From the NCBI GenBank assembly GCA_018780365.1, contig JADMJR010000017.1, positions 1 through 61,016 of the forward strand: 61,016 nucleotides of DNA, read 5' to 3'. The stretch is from Acidovorax sp. Lineage in GTDB: Bacteria; Pseudomonadota; Gammaproteobacteria; Burkholderiales; Burkholderiaceae_C. This document shows positions 51,967 to 60,950 of this stretch, in pieces. A program made the translations under genes and the position numbers. Below the pieces are notes generated by a model, which was given only the letters and a program-made list of their open reading frames with translations, did not search any database and had not been told where the DNA came from. Every line of letters starts with the position of its first letter. Position 1 is the first letter of the stretch.

Positions 51967-53406
51967 CTACGGGGCTGGCGCGCAGTGGCGCTCGATGTAC
52001 TGCTTCACCAACTGCACGTTGGCAGGTAGGACGTGCACACGCTTGGGCAGGTCTTCGATGCCCGCGAACTTGGCGGGCCGCTCGGGTGCATGGCCCAGGG
52101 CTTCGACAATGGTTTCCGCGAACTTGATAGGCAGCGCAGTCTCCAGCACGATCATCGGCACGCTGGCGTCCTGGTGGTGCTCGCGCGCCACCTTCACGCC
52201 ATCGGCCGTGTGGGTGTCGATGGTGACGCCGTGGCGCTCGAAGTTGTCCTTGATGGTGGCCAGGCGGTCGGCGTGCGTGCTCTTGCCGCTTTCAAAGCCG
52301 TACTTGGTAGCGGCTTCGGCAAACAGCGGTTCGGCACTCAAATCGAATCGGCCATAAGCGGGCAGCGCTTTGGCAAACAACGCGTTCGTGCGCTGGCCGT
52401 TGCGGCCCAGCAGGTCGAAGATGAACCGTTCGAAGTTGCTGGCCTTGCTGATGTCCATCGAGGGGCTTGAAGTCTCGTGCGTGTCGGCCGCGGCGCGCAC
52501 GCGGTACGAGCCGGTGCGGAAGAACTCGTCGAGCACGTCGTTCTCGTTGGTGGCCACCACCAGCTTGTCGATAGGCAAGCCCATCTGCCGCGCCACATGG
52601 CCTGCGCACACGTTGCCGAAGTTGCCTGAAGGCACGGTGAAGCTGACCTTCTGGTGGTTGGTCTCCGTGGCCTGGATGTAGCCCGCGAAGTAGTACACCA
52701 CCTGCGCCAAGAGGCGCGCCCAGTTGATGGAGTTGACGGTGCCGATCTTGTACTTGCGCTTGAAGGCCAGGTCGTTGCTCACGGCCTTGACGAGGTCCTG
52801 GCAGTCGTCGAACACGCCTTCGATGGCGATGTTGTGGATGTTCTCGTCCTGCAGGCTGAACATCTGCGCCTGCTGAAAAGCGCTCATGCGGCCATGCGGG
52901 CTGGTCATGAAAACGCGCACGCCCTCTTTGCCGCGCATGGCGTATTCGGCCGCGCTGCCGGTGTCGCCGCTGGTGGCCCCGAGGATGTTGAGCTCTTCGC
53001 CACGGCGCTTGAGTTCATATTCGAACAGGTTGCCCAGCAACTGCATGGCCATGTCCTTGAAGGCCAACGTGGGGCCGTTGGACAGGGCTTCGAGCCACAG
53101 GCCGTCTTCCAGGTGGCGCAAGGGCACGATCTCGCCGGTGCCGAAGACTTCGGCGGTGTACGTCTTGGCGCAGATGGCCTTCAGGTCGGCGGCGGGGATG
53201 TCGTCGATGTACAGCGACAGGATCTGGAAGGCCAGCTCGGCGTAGCCCTGCTCGTGGTACGCCTTGCGCAGGCGCGTGAGCGCAGCATCGTTGATCTGCG
53301 GGTAGTGCTCGGGCAGGTACAGGCCACCATCGGGCGCTAGGCCTTCGAGCAGGATGTCGCAGAAATGTTTGCGGTCGGCGTGGCCGCGGGTAGAGATGTA
53401 TTTCAT
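51967..53406 (-). CDS. thrC: Threonine synthase ThrC
   Basis: PLP-dependent enzyme (type 2, as in E. coli) that converts phosphohomoserine to threonine. The 479-residue product has the cofactor Lys117 in SNGPTLAFKDMAMQL, the phosphate-binding GATSGDTGSAAEYA and the SVNSINWAR segment. Its start is 6 bases from the stop of the tandem-repeat gene upstream and no ribosome site is visible in that short gap, so its translation may depend on coupling. In related genomes thrC normally follows hom directly; here a two-gene unit lies between them. Confidence 0.95.
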   Translation of the reverse strand: MKYISTRGHADRKHFCDILLEGLAPDGGLYLPEHYPQINDAALTRLRKAYHEQGYAELAFQILSLYIDDIPAADLKAICAKTYTAEVFGTGEIVPLRHLEDGLWLEALSNGPTLAFKDMAMQLLGNLFEYELKRRGEELNILGATSGDTGSAAEYAMRGKEGVRVFMTSPHGRMSAFQQAQMFSLQDENIHNIAIEGVFDDCQDLVKAVSNDLAFKRKYKIGTVNSINWARLLAQVVYYFAGYIQATETNHQKVSFTVPSGNFGNVCAGHVARQMGLPIDKLVVATNENDVLDEFFRTGSYRVRAAADTHETSSPSMDISKASNFERFIFDLLGRNGQRTNALFAKALPAYGRFDLSAEPLFAEAATKYGFESGKSTHADRLATIKDNFERHGVTIDTHTADGVKVAREHHQDASVPMIVLETALPIKFAETIVEALGHAPERPAKFAGIEDLPKRVHVLPANVQLVKQYIERHCAPAP

Positions 53407-53412
53407 ATTCGT

Positions 53413-55761
53413 CTATTCAGGTGTTGCAGAGGCGCTAAACGCATCCCAAAGATTTTGAAGATTGTCTGCCAGTTCTTGGTCCTCGGGCCGGTCTCGCGCT
53501 TGGGCAATGGCATCGGCGAGCCAGTCAGGGTGCACGCGAGGGGCGTCTAACGCGGCTGCATCTTTCAGCAGGGGTAACAAATTCAGCAAAGCCACAGCCC
53601 AACTGCGCAAAGGCCCGGCAGAGCGATCCGTCGATGCCACCAACTGCTCACACAACCGCAAGCTGCGCTGCCACAAATTGCGTGCGGTATCCAGCTGGCC
53701 CAACGCCCGTTGAACGCCACCCAGTTTCCCCAGTGAGTACGACAGATCGCGCAAGGCCTGCGGGGATTGGTCGGTGCTAGCCACCAGTTGATCTCGCAAC
53801 TCCAGACTGCGCTCGTAGAGGCTGCGTGCGGCATCCAAGTTCCTTTGCGCTTGCAACACATCGCCCAAATTGTTCAAAGACACAGACAAGTCACGCAGTG
53901 CCTGGAGAGATTGGTCGGTGCTAGCCACCAGTTGCTCGCGCAATTTCAGGCTGCGCTCGTAGTGGCTGCGTGCGGCATCCAAATGCCCCTGCGCTTGCAA
54001 CACATCGCCCAAATTATTCAAGGACACAGACAAGTCACGCAGTGCCAGAGGAGATTGGTCGGTGCTAGCCACCAGTTGCTCTCGCAACTTCAGACTGCGC
54101 TCATAGTGGTTGTGTGCTGTATCCAGATGCCCCTGCACTTGCGACACATCGCCCAAATTATTCAAAGACACAGACAAGTCACGCAGTGCCTGGGGCGATT
54201 GATCGGTGCTAGCCACAAGTTGCTCTCGCAACGTCAGACTGCGTTCGTAGTGGCTGCGAGCCACATCCAGTTGGCCCTGCGCTTGCAGCATATCCCCCAG
54301 TTTGCTCAAAGACACCGACAGGTCGCGCAGCGCCTGGGGAGATTGATCAGTGTTCGCCACACGCTGCTCATCCAACGCCAGACTTCGTTCGTAATCGCTG
54401 CGTGCAGCATCTAGCTGGCCCAGCGCTCGTTGAATATCGCCCAGCTTATTCAACGACACCGACAGGTCGCGCAGCGCCTGAGAAGATTGACCGGCACTGG
54501 CCGCGAGTTGTTCTCGTAACGTAAAACTGCGCTCGTAGTGGCTGCGCGCGGCATCCAGTTGACCCTGCGCTTGCAGCACATCGCCCAGTTTGTTCAAAGA
54601 CACCGACAGGTCACGTAGTGCCTGGGGAGACTGGTCGGTGCTAGCTGCCCGCTGCTCATCTAACGTCAGACTGCGTTCGTAGTAACCCCGCGCAACATCC
54701 AGTTGGCCAAGTGCCAGAAGTACATCGCCCAATTTATTCAAAGACACCGTCAGTTCACGCAGTACCTGAGGAGACTGGTCGTTGCTCGCAACCCATTGCT
54801 CGCGCACTTTCAGACTGCGCTCGTAATGACTGCGTGCAGCATTCGGTTGACCTCGCGCTCGCTCCATATCGCCCAGTAACATCCAATACATGGCTTGGTG
54901 ACGCCACAGCAAAACCTGCTGCTGCGTGGCATTCCTGGGCGAGGCTTCGGTTAGCCAGGGCAACGCGCTTTCCAACTGAGCCATAACCCGTTGCGCCAAT
55001 CGCAGCTGGTCTTGCTGCAACGCCAGTTCGGCCAAGGCAAACCCCAAATCCGGGTTAATTTGCGTACGAGGCGGCGTGCGACGACCCCTCTTTTTCTTTG
55101 CGCTGCTTTTCTGCTTTTTCTGATACACGGCCCAGGCTTGGTTCCACATCTGTTCCAGCGTTGTCATTGAAGGCAGGAAACGATGGGGCTCGCCCTTGTC
55201 ATGCACAGGCAGTGCCGCTGTCACGTGGCTCGGCGGAGCCGAGGCGGGGGCGGGCAACTCCAGGCTGATGCTGCGCACCGACCACAAGTCGGGCGCTACG
55301 GAAGCAGCCAAGGCATCCAGCCCGACCGGAGCCGCGATCACCAGCGCACGCGGAACGCCCAGAGCCTGAGCCCTGCGTTCGTTCAATCGGGCTAGAAAAT
55401 AGCGCAAAGCCGGGTAGCTGCCAGCAGCTTGCAAGTCGCCACGAGAGAACGCATCCATCTGCAACCACACAGCGTTGCGCTCCTCACCGGGCTCCGGGTT
55501 CAGAACCTGCTGCAGCCAGGGCTCCACCGTATCGGTCAAGGTGTGCGGTGCCGTAGCCTCTGCCATCTTGATGCACCGCACTCTCTGGGCACGAGCCAAA
55601 AGGCGGCTGTCCAGATGTTCGCGCACAGCGTCTAGCTGGTGAACATTGGACGACCAAACGAAAATCAGGCAAGCGCCGTCTGAGCGAAGCACCAAGCGCC
55701 GCAGGCGCCGCAGGGCCTCATATTCCGCCGGTCCGGTCAGGTTGTAGGCAGAGTCAGCCAC
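53413..55761 (-). CDS. Tandem-repeat (TPR-like) protein with N-terminal NTPase-like domain
   Basis: A 782-residue protein that starts at GTG 55761, one base after the ATPase stop; the in-frame ORF upstream lies inside the ATPase gene. Residues about 5-210 form an alpha/beta domain with ACLIFVWSSN, AVWLQMDAF, LARLNERRAQALGVPRALVIAAPVG and PDLWSVRS; the last two are recurrent in bacterial TPR proteins paired with ATPases. A Lys-rich linker follows (KKQKSSAKKKRGRR, about 239-252). From about residue 320 eight or nine 48-residue repeats of pattern LxVSLNxLGDxLQAQGxLDxARSHYERSL carry the TPR signature. The gene is AT-richer than its neighbours. No catalytic effector domain is recognised. Confidence 0.77.
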   Translation of the reverse strand: MADSAYNLTGPAEYEALRRLRRLVLRSDGACLIFVWSSNVHQLDAVREHLDSRLLARAQRVRCIKMAEATAPHTLTDTVEPWLQQVLNPEPGEERNAVWLQMDAFSRGDLQAAGSYPALRYFLARLNERRAQALGVPRALVIAAPVGLDALAASVAPDLWSVRSISLELPAPASAPPSHVTAALPVHDKGEPHRFLPSMTTLEQMWNQAWAVYQKKQKSSAKKKRGRRTPPRTQINPDLGFALAELALQQDQLRLAQRVMAQLESALPWLTEASPRNATQQQVLLWRHQAMYWMLLGDMERARGQPNAARSHYERSLKVREQWVASNDQSPQVLRELTVSLNKLGDVLLALGQLDVARGYYERSLTLDEQRAASTDQSPQALRDLSVSLNKLGDVLQAQGQLDAARSHYERSFTLREQLAASAGQSSQALRDLSVSLNKLGDIQRALGQLDAARSDYERSLALDEQRVANTDQSPQALRDLSVSLSKLGDMLQAQGQLDVARSHYERSLTLREQLVASTDQSPQALRDLSVSLNNLGDVSQVQGHLDTAHNHYERSLKLREQLVASTDQSPLALRDLSVSLNNLGDVLQAQGHLDAARSHYERSLKLREQLVASTDQSLQALRDLSVSLNNLGDVLQAQRNLDAARSLYERSLELRDQLVASTDQSPQALRDLSYSLGKLGGVQRALGQLDTARNLWQRSLRLCEQLVASTDRSAGPLRSWAVALLNLLPLLKDAAALDAPRVHPDWLADAIAQARDRPEDQELADNLQNLWDAFSASATPE
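53630..54830. repeat. 144-base tandem coding repeats within the TPR-like gene
   Basis: The word TTGGTCGGTGCTAGCC recurs at 144-base spacing (for example near 53767, 53911 and 54055), one copy for each 48-residue repeat. The middle copies are almost identical at the DNA level, so they were duplicated or homogenised recently. Confidence 0.9.
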
Positions 55762-55762
55762 T

Positions 55763-57085
55763 TCAGCCTGCGGCGGCGGTCGCTGCCAACGTGGCCGCCC
55801 GGCTCTTGACCCAAGCGCGCAGCATCGGGTGCACGGCATACCAAGCACTGCCATTGAGGTAGGCCAGCACGTGCTTGCTGGTTAGATACTGCTGCAGCGT
55901 CAACGAGGTAATTTTTTCGGACAGCTCGGGCTCATGCGAAACGTCCAGCCGAGCCAGCCACGCCACATGTTCGTTGGGAATGGCTTTGGGCGGGCAGATT
56001 TGCTGCAGAGCGTAATCCACCATCTCATCGGCCACCGGCAGGCTGGTGATTTCGTCGCTCAGTACCACCCGAATGCTGCGCAAGAAATCACGCAAGTCTC
56101 CACCGCACTGAACGGCGATGCGCCGCAGTTGCGCCTCAGAGAACACCTCAGTACAGCGAGGAAATCGCGCCCGGATCAGCTTGAACATGGCGTCCACACC
56201 ATCTTCATCTTCAATGTCGGTGTTCTTGAGAAATACATGTACAGACGGCATGGTGGCTACAGCACCCACGCCGAGCTGCGCTGGCAACTGATTGTTCTGC
56301 TCAATAAGAAAAGGTGACACCGAATACACCACATGGACACCTGGCAAGCGCAGTGCAGCGCCATCGCTCAAGAAAAGTTGCTGCAGACTGGTGTAGATGC
56401 TTTCGCTTTGCTCTCCGTATCCCCGGAGCTTTTCGAGGGAGTCCGCGATAAGGACACATTTCTCACCCTGAGCGCAAAGATCCGCTTTCAGTGAGATCAC
56501 GAACTCGTGGGCCTGGCTGACGATGCTGGACTGATGTTTTTTGATGGCATCAGACACGTGCTTGCGAAACGTGGGGTCAGTCTGCAGCGCAAACCCCACC
56601 TTGGCCTTAAGCCCACCAGCATCCACACCCAGGTCAAACCCCTGAGGAAGCAATTCGGTCTTCAGAAAAAAATCACGCAAGCGTTCTGCTGGCGTTTGCT
56701 TTCCTTGAATGCTTCCAACCTCCTGCACCCAAGCAGAAAGCAACGCCACTAAAAAGCTACCCAGCGTCACGGGCTCATTGAGGTTTAGCCAGTCGGTCAG
56801 GTCGCAGTAGTAGGCCTTCACTTGAGGGCCTTTGATCTCAGCGCGCAAACGCATCAATTCCGTGCTTTTGCCACTACCGATCTGCCCCGTGAACAGAAAC
56901 ACTCCGCCGCCCTCCAGGCGCAGTATTTCTTTCTTAAGCCGTGAGACAGCGTCACGCGGCCCATGCAAGCCTTGAACGTATCGTCCATCGCGCTGCAGCT
57001 CTTCATAGGTGGGCGTTACGTCCACCCGAACGGCGTTCGTGAAGTCTGTGAGAAAGCGTTCTAGCGCCTCTGGGGTCATGTTCAT
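55763..57085 (-). CDS. P-loop ATPase (AAA/STAND-like) paired with the TPR-like protein
   Basis: A 440-residue ATPase. Walker A is GQIGSGKSTEL at residues 66-76, preceded by GVFLFT; the probable Walker B is CVLIADSLEKLRG near residue 210; and a sensor-like VVYSVSPFLIE follows at about 250. A C-terminal helical region (about 300-430) with RDFLRSIRVVL and WLARLDVSHEP could be a winged-helix lid. The N-terminus contains YVQGLHGPRDAVSRLKKEILRL, an AAA_16/ORC-like entry. AAGG 7 bases before the ATG supports the start. It lies 35 bases after hom and one base before the partner gene, on the same strand, so the pair should be co-transcribed. The biological role is unknown. Confidence 0.8.
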   Translation of the reverse strand: MNMTPEALERFLTDFTNAVRVDVTPTYEELQRDGRYVQGLHGPRDAVSRLKKEILRLEGGGVFLFTGQIGSGKSTELMRLRAEIKGPQVKAYYCDLTDWLNLNEPVTLGSFLVALLSAWVQEVGSIQGKQTPAERLRDFFLKTELLPQGFDLGVDAGGLKAKVGFALQTDPTFRKHVSDAIKKHQSSIVSQAHEFVISLKADLCAQGEKCVLIADSLEKLRGYGEQSESIYTSLQQLFLSDGAALRLPGVHVVYSVSPFLIEQNNQLPAQLGVGAVATMPSVHVFLKNTDIEDEDGVDAMFKLIRARFPRCTEVFSEAQLRRIAVQCGGDLRDFLRSIRVVLSDEITSLPVADEMVDYALQQICPPKAIPNEHVAWLARLDVSHEPELSEKITSLTLQQYLTSKHVLAYLNGSAWYAVHPMLRAWVKSRAATLAATAAAG

Positions 57086-57120
57086 GATGCGACCTTACTG
57101 CGAAAAAAACCAATCACGTA

Positions 57121-58461
57121 TCAGTTCAACTCTTCCTTGCGGATGCGCGTGATGGGCGCCAGCACTGTGGGCAGTGCCTGCATCTGGGCGATCACGGCGT
57201 CCATAGTGCCTTCGCGGGTGTCGTGGGTCAGGATGATCAGATCCGTTTGTGTAGAGCCTTCGCCGCCCACTTCGTCGGCCTCGCGCTGCAGCACCGCGTC
57301 GATGCTCACGCCGGCGTCGGCCAGCAGGCCGGTGACCTTGGCGAGCACACCGGCCTGGTCGGCCACGCGCAGGCGCAGGTAGTAGCTGGTGACCACTTCG
57401 CTCATGGGCAGCAGCGGCAGCGTGCCCATGGCGTCGGTCAGCGTGTTGGCCTGGAAGGCCAGGTGGGGTACGCGGTGCTCGGGGTCGGCCGTGTGCAGGC
57501 GGGCGATGTCCACCAGGTCGGCGATCACGGCGCTGGCGGTGGGCTCGCTGCCCGCGCCCTTGCCGTAATACAGCGTGGTGCCCACGGCATCGCCCTGCAC
57601 CACCACGGCGTTCATGGCGCCTTCGACGTTGGCGATCAGGCGCTTGGAGGGCACCAGGCTCGGGTGCACGCGCAGCTCGATCCCCTTGTCGGCACGCTTG
57701 GTGATACCGAGCAACTTGATGCGGTAGCCCAATTGCTCGGCGTACTTGATATCAGCGGCCGACAGCTTGGTGATGCCTTCGACGTAAGCCTTGTCGAACT
57801 GCACCGGGATGCCGAAGGCGATGGCGCTCATCAGCGTGACCTTGTGCGCGGCGTCCACGCCTTCGATGTCGAAGGTGGGGTCGGCCTCGGCATAGCCCAG
57901 GCGCTGCGCTTCCTTGAGCACCACATCGAAATCGAGGCCCTTGCTGCGCATCTCGGACAGGATGAAGTTGGTGGTGCCGTTGATGATGCCGGCGATCCAC
58001 TGGATGCGGTTGGCGGTGAGGCCTTCGCGCAGCGCCTTGATGATGGGGATGCCGCCGGCCACGGCGGCCTCGAAGGCCACCATCACGCCCTTGGCCGAGG
58101 CGGCCGCGAAGATCTCGGTTCCGTGCACGGCCAGCAGCGCCTTGTTGGCGGTGACGACGTGCTTGCCGGCGGCGATGGCTTCGAGCACCAGCGCACGGGC
58201 GATGCCGTAGCCGCCGATCAACTCGATGACGATGTCGATGTCGGGGTTGGCGATGATGGCGCGGGCGTCATTGACCACCTGGACATCAGCACCCACTACC
58301 GCTTTGGCACGCTCCACATCCAGATCGGCCACCATGGTGATCTCGATGCCACGGCCAGCGCGGCGGCTGATCTCGTCCTGGTTGCGCGCGAGCACGTTGA
58401 ACACGCCGCTGCCGACGGTGCCGATGCCCAGAAGGCCTACTTGGATGGGTTTCATGGTCAT
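57121..58461 (-). CDS. hom: Homoserine dehydrogenase
   Basis: Reduces aspartate semialdehyde to homoserine at the branch point between threonine and methionine. The 446-residue protein has the nucleotide fold GLLGIGTVGSGV (residues 8-19), TANKALLA with the catalytic Lys region, AAVAGGIPIIKALREGL and GIINGTTNFIL. A C-terminal ACT domain (YYLRLRVADQAGVLAKVTGLL, from about 360) confers feedback regulation. It uses ATG 58461 or 58455. The thrC partner is 3.7 kb downstream, with the ATPase pair in between. Confidence 0.96.
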   Translation of the reverse strand: MTMKPIQVGLLGIGTVGSGVFNVLARNQDEISRRAGRGIEITMVADLDVERAKAVVGADVQVVNDARAIIANPDIDIVIELIGGYGIARALVLEAIAAGKHVVTANKALLAVHGTEIFAAASAKGVMVAFEAAVAGGIPIIKALREGLTANRIQWIAGIINGTTNFILSEMRSKGLDFDVVLKEAQRLGYAEADPTFDIEGVDAAHKVTLMSAIAFGIPVQFDKAYVEGITKLSAADIKYAEQLGYRIKLLGITKRADKGIELRVHPSLVPSKRLIANVEGAMNAVVVQGDAVGTTLYYGKGAGSEPTASAVIADLVDIARLHTADPEHRVPHLAFQANTLTDAMGTLPLLPMSEVVTSYYLRLRVADQAGVLAKVTGLLADAGVSIDAVLQREADEVGGEGSTQTDLIILTHDTREGTMDAVIAQMQALPTVLAPITRIRKEELN

Positions 58462-58464
58462 AAA

Positions 58465-59526
58465 TCAGGGTTTCTTGGAAACGGGTGTAGGGGGCAGGAC
58501 CACCTTGGTGGTGTAGGCGGGCAGTTGCCAGGCGCCGCCGGCAAAGCCGCGGCACATGCTGTCGCTGGATTCGCCGGTGCGCACGAAGCTGCGGCCGTCG
58601 AAATGCCATTCCTCGATGGACCAGCAGTCTCCGATGCCGCGTCCCTTCATGGAGGAGCGGATCGAGCCATCTGCCGCATCGAATTCACCTTCGGCGTCGA
58701 GTTGCTGCGGCTGGTAGGGCGGGCGGTCGTTGGCCAGCCAGTTCAGTCCACCGAAATTGTAGGCGCCCATGGCGCAGGGGATGGACAGCAGGACCTTGCG
58801 GTCCGTGAGGCGATACACCTGCACGTCAGCAGGTTGGGGCACATCGCCATTGCAACGCTCGGCCACTCCCTTCGCGTCGATGGCGGCCAGCAGCGGCTTG
58901 GCCAGCGCAGCGTCGCCCTTGCGTTCAGGCAATGGGCGCACGGCATGGACCACTGGCACGGGCACTGCGGGCAGCACCGACGACTCGGCCTGGGGGCCGC
59001 GCCGCACCAGCGCACCCGGCGTGCCGACACGGCCCTGGGCCTCGTCCATCTTAAGCAGCACCGCGCTGGCGCCGGCCAGCGACAGCGTCCACTGGTCTTT
59101 GCCGGCCGTGACCGTGGCTTTGTCGTTCTTCTGCAGCTCTTGCAGCAGGCGCGGCACCTGGCCTGCCGGCACGCGGGCAATGTCATGGCCTTCCAAGTCC
59201 CGCAGCGAAAGTTTGCCCACCCGCAGCTCCAGCGCGGCCAGCTCGACCTTTTCGCTATAGACCTGCAGGTCCACCTGCACCCGCGCTTTAGGGCCCGCCT
59301 GGCGCTTCAGCAGGATGGAGACGGGTTCGGAGTCACCGGTTTCCGACTGGTAGCCCACCGCCCGGCAGGTGCGGGTGTTGTCGCATTGCAGCGCCCAGTC
59401 CTTGTGCTGGAAGCTGACGCGCTCCGTCTTGGGGTCAGCCGCGTGCGCGGGCAGCCAAGGTGCGGCCAGGGCCAGCGCACACGCCAGCACGCCCCCTGCC
59501 CGGTCACCGGCGAAGCGGATACGCAT
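58465..59526 (-). CDS. DUF1176-like exported protein
   Basis: A 353-residue protein with a Sec signal (residues 1-28, ending AAPWLPAHA) and DUF1176-like features: SFQHKDWALQCDNTRTCRAVGYQ near the N-terminus, PCAMGAYNFGGLNWLANDRPP in the middle and WSIEEWHFDGRSFVRTGESSDSMCRGFAGG near the C-terminus, with Cys pairs typical of a periplasmic protein. Its function is not known. It lies 3 bases before hom on the same strand. The start at 59526 puts the signal in the right place. Confidence 0.82.
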   Translation of the reverse strand: MRIRFAGDRAGGVLACALALAAPWLPAHAADPKTERVSFQHKDWALQCDNTRTCRAVGYQSETGDSEPVSILLKRQAGPKARVQVDLQVYSEKVELAALELRVGKLSLRDLEGHDIARVPAGQVPRLLQELQKNDKATVTAGKDQWTLSLAGASAVLLKMDEAQGRVGTPGALVRRGPQAESSVLPAVPVPVVHAVRPLPERKGDAALAKPLLAAIDAKGVAERCNGDVPQPADVQVYRLTDRKVLLSIPCAMGAYNFGGLNWLANDRPPYQPQQLDAEGEFDAADGSIRSSMKGRGIGDCWSIEEWHFDGRSFVRTGESSDSMCRGFAGGAWQLPAYTTKVVLPPTPVSKKP

Positions 59527-59556
59527 GAAAGCCCCCCTTACCCGGCTGCGCGCCAC

Positions 59557-60801
59557 TCAGGCCGCAGCCGCCGCGGCGGCCTGCATGCGCTTGCGGTACT
59601 GCTCCAGGAACCGCGCCACGCGGCCGATCGCGTCGCGCAGATCGTCTTCGTGGGGCAGGAACACGATGCGGAAATGGTCGGGCGCGGCCCAGTTGAAGCC
59701 CGTGCCCTGCACCAGCATGACCTTGGTCTCCTGCAGCAGTTCCAGAAAGAACTGCTGGTCATCCTTGATCGGGTAGATGGCCGGATCCAGGCGCGGGAAC
59801 ATGTAGAGCGCCGCACGCGGCTTCACGCAGGTCACGCCAGGGATGGCCGTGATGAGTTCGTAGGCCAGATCACGCTGCTTGCGCAGGCGCCCACCTTCGT
59901 TCACCAGCTCGTTGATGCTTTGATAGCCGCCCAGCGCGGTCTGCACGGCCCACTGGCCGGGCACGTTGGCGCACAGGCGCATGTTCGAGAGCATGTTCAG
60001 GCCCTCGATGTAGTCCTTGGCAGGTTTTTTGTCGCCCGACACCACCAGCCAGCCCGCGCGGTAGCCACAGGAGCGGTAGCTCTTGGACAGCGAGTTGAAG
60101 GTGAGGGTGAGCACATCCTCGCTGAGCGAACCAATGGCCGTGTGCTTGGCACCGTCGTACAGCACCTTGTCGTACACCTCGTCCGCAAAGATCACCAGGC
60201 CATGCTGGCGGGCCATGCCGACGATGCCCTTGAGCAGCTCGTCCGAATACAGTGCGCCCGTGGGGTTGTTGGGATTGATGACCACGATGCCCTTGGTGCG
60301 GGGCGTGATCTTGGCGCGGATGTCATCCAGGTCAGGCATCCAGCCATTGGCCTCGTCGCACAGGTAGTGCACGGGCGTGCCACCTGACAGGCTGGCAGCT
60401 GCCGTCCACAGCGGATAGTCGGGCGAAGGCAGCAGCAGCTCGTCGCCCGTGTCCAGCAGCGCATTGGTGGCCATCACGATGAGTTCGCTGGCGCCGTTGC
60501 CCAGATAAATGTCATCCAGCGTCACGCCCTTGATGCCCTGCTTCTGGGTCTCATGCATCACGGCCTTGCGTGCCGCAAAAATGCCCTTGCTGTCCGAATA
60601 ACCCGCCGAGTTGGGCAGGTTGCGGATCATGTCCTGCTGGATCTCCTCGGGGGCATCGAAGCCGAACACCGCCAGGTTGCCGATGTTGAGCTTGATGATC
60701 TTGTGCCCGTCCTCCTCCATCTGCTTGGCCGCGTCCATGATGGGCCCCCGGATGTCGTAGCAGACGTTGGCGAGCTTGGCGGATTTTTGGACGGTTTTCA
60801 T
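59557..60801 (-). CDS. alaA: AlaA-type alanine/aspartate-family aminotransferase
   Basis: PLP-dependent class I aminotransferase of 414 residues related to the glutamate-pyruvate transaminase AlaA. Landmarks are KLNIGNLAVFGFDAP, GNGASELI, VINPNNPTGALYS, FADEVYDKVLYDG and the cofactor Lys in SLSKSYRSCGYRAGW. It probably makes alanine from pyruvate with glutamate. An Ala-rich tail ends the protein. The start at 60801 follows the family N-terminus. The three genes aminotransferase, DUF1176-like and hom are co-directional and closely spaced. Confidence 0.91.
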   Translation of the reverse strand: MKTVQKSAKLANVCYDIRGPIMDAAKQMEEDGHKIIKLNIGNLAVFGFDAPEEIQQDMIRNLPNSAGYSDSKGIFAARKAVMHETQKQGIKGVTLDDIYLGNGASELIVMATNALLDTGDELLLPSPDYPLWTAAASLSGGTPVHYLCDEANGWMPDLDDIRAKITPRTKGIVVINPNNPTGALYSDELLKGIVGMARQHGLVIFADEVYDKVLYDGAKHTAIGSLSEDVLTLTFNSLSKSYRSCGYRAGWLVVSGDKKPAKDYIEGLNMLSNMRLCANVPGQWAVQTALGGYQSINELVNEGGRLRKQRDLAYELITAIPGVTCVKPRAALYMFPRLDPAIYPIKDDQQFFLELLQETKVMLVQGTGFNWAAPDHFRIVFLPHEDDLRDAIGRVARFLEQYRKRMQAAAAAAA

Positions 60802-60863
60802 GCGCTGACGGTGGTGCAGTGGGGTCAGGTGGCGGCCAGAGCGGCTGGCACCTTGGCGAAACC

Positions 60864-60869
60864 TATAAT
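60864..60869 (+). promoter_or_regulatory. TATAAT -10-like element between divergent genes
   Basis: A perfect TATAAT lies in the gap between the divergent aminotransferase and Mth938-like genes, 82 bases before the latter. The -35 region at the proper distance is a poor match, so the promoter is provisional. Confidence 0.4.
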
Positions 60870-60950
60870 TTGACCACAGATCACAACCGCGCCCGGGCCC
60901 TGCGCCGGGCCTACCCGCAGCGCCAGCGCCTGCAACCGACGCCAACACCC

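Noticed and set aside
53630-54830. Regular 144-base repeats considered as a CRISPR or other non-coding array
   Set aside because: The units are too long, have no unique spacers and encode an uninterrupted TPR-like protein.
57223-60387. 1054-residue plus-strand frame antisense to hom, the DUF1176-like gene and the aminotransferase
   Set aside because: The opposite strand has three clear conserved enzymes or families; the antisense product is low-complexity and crosses all of them.
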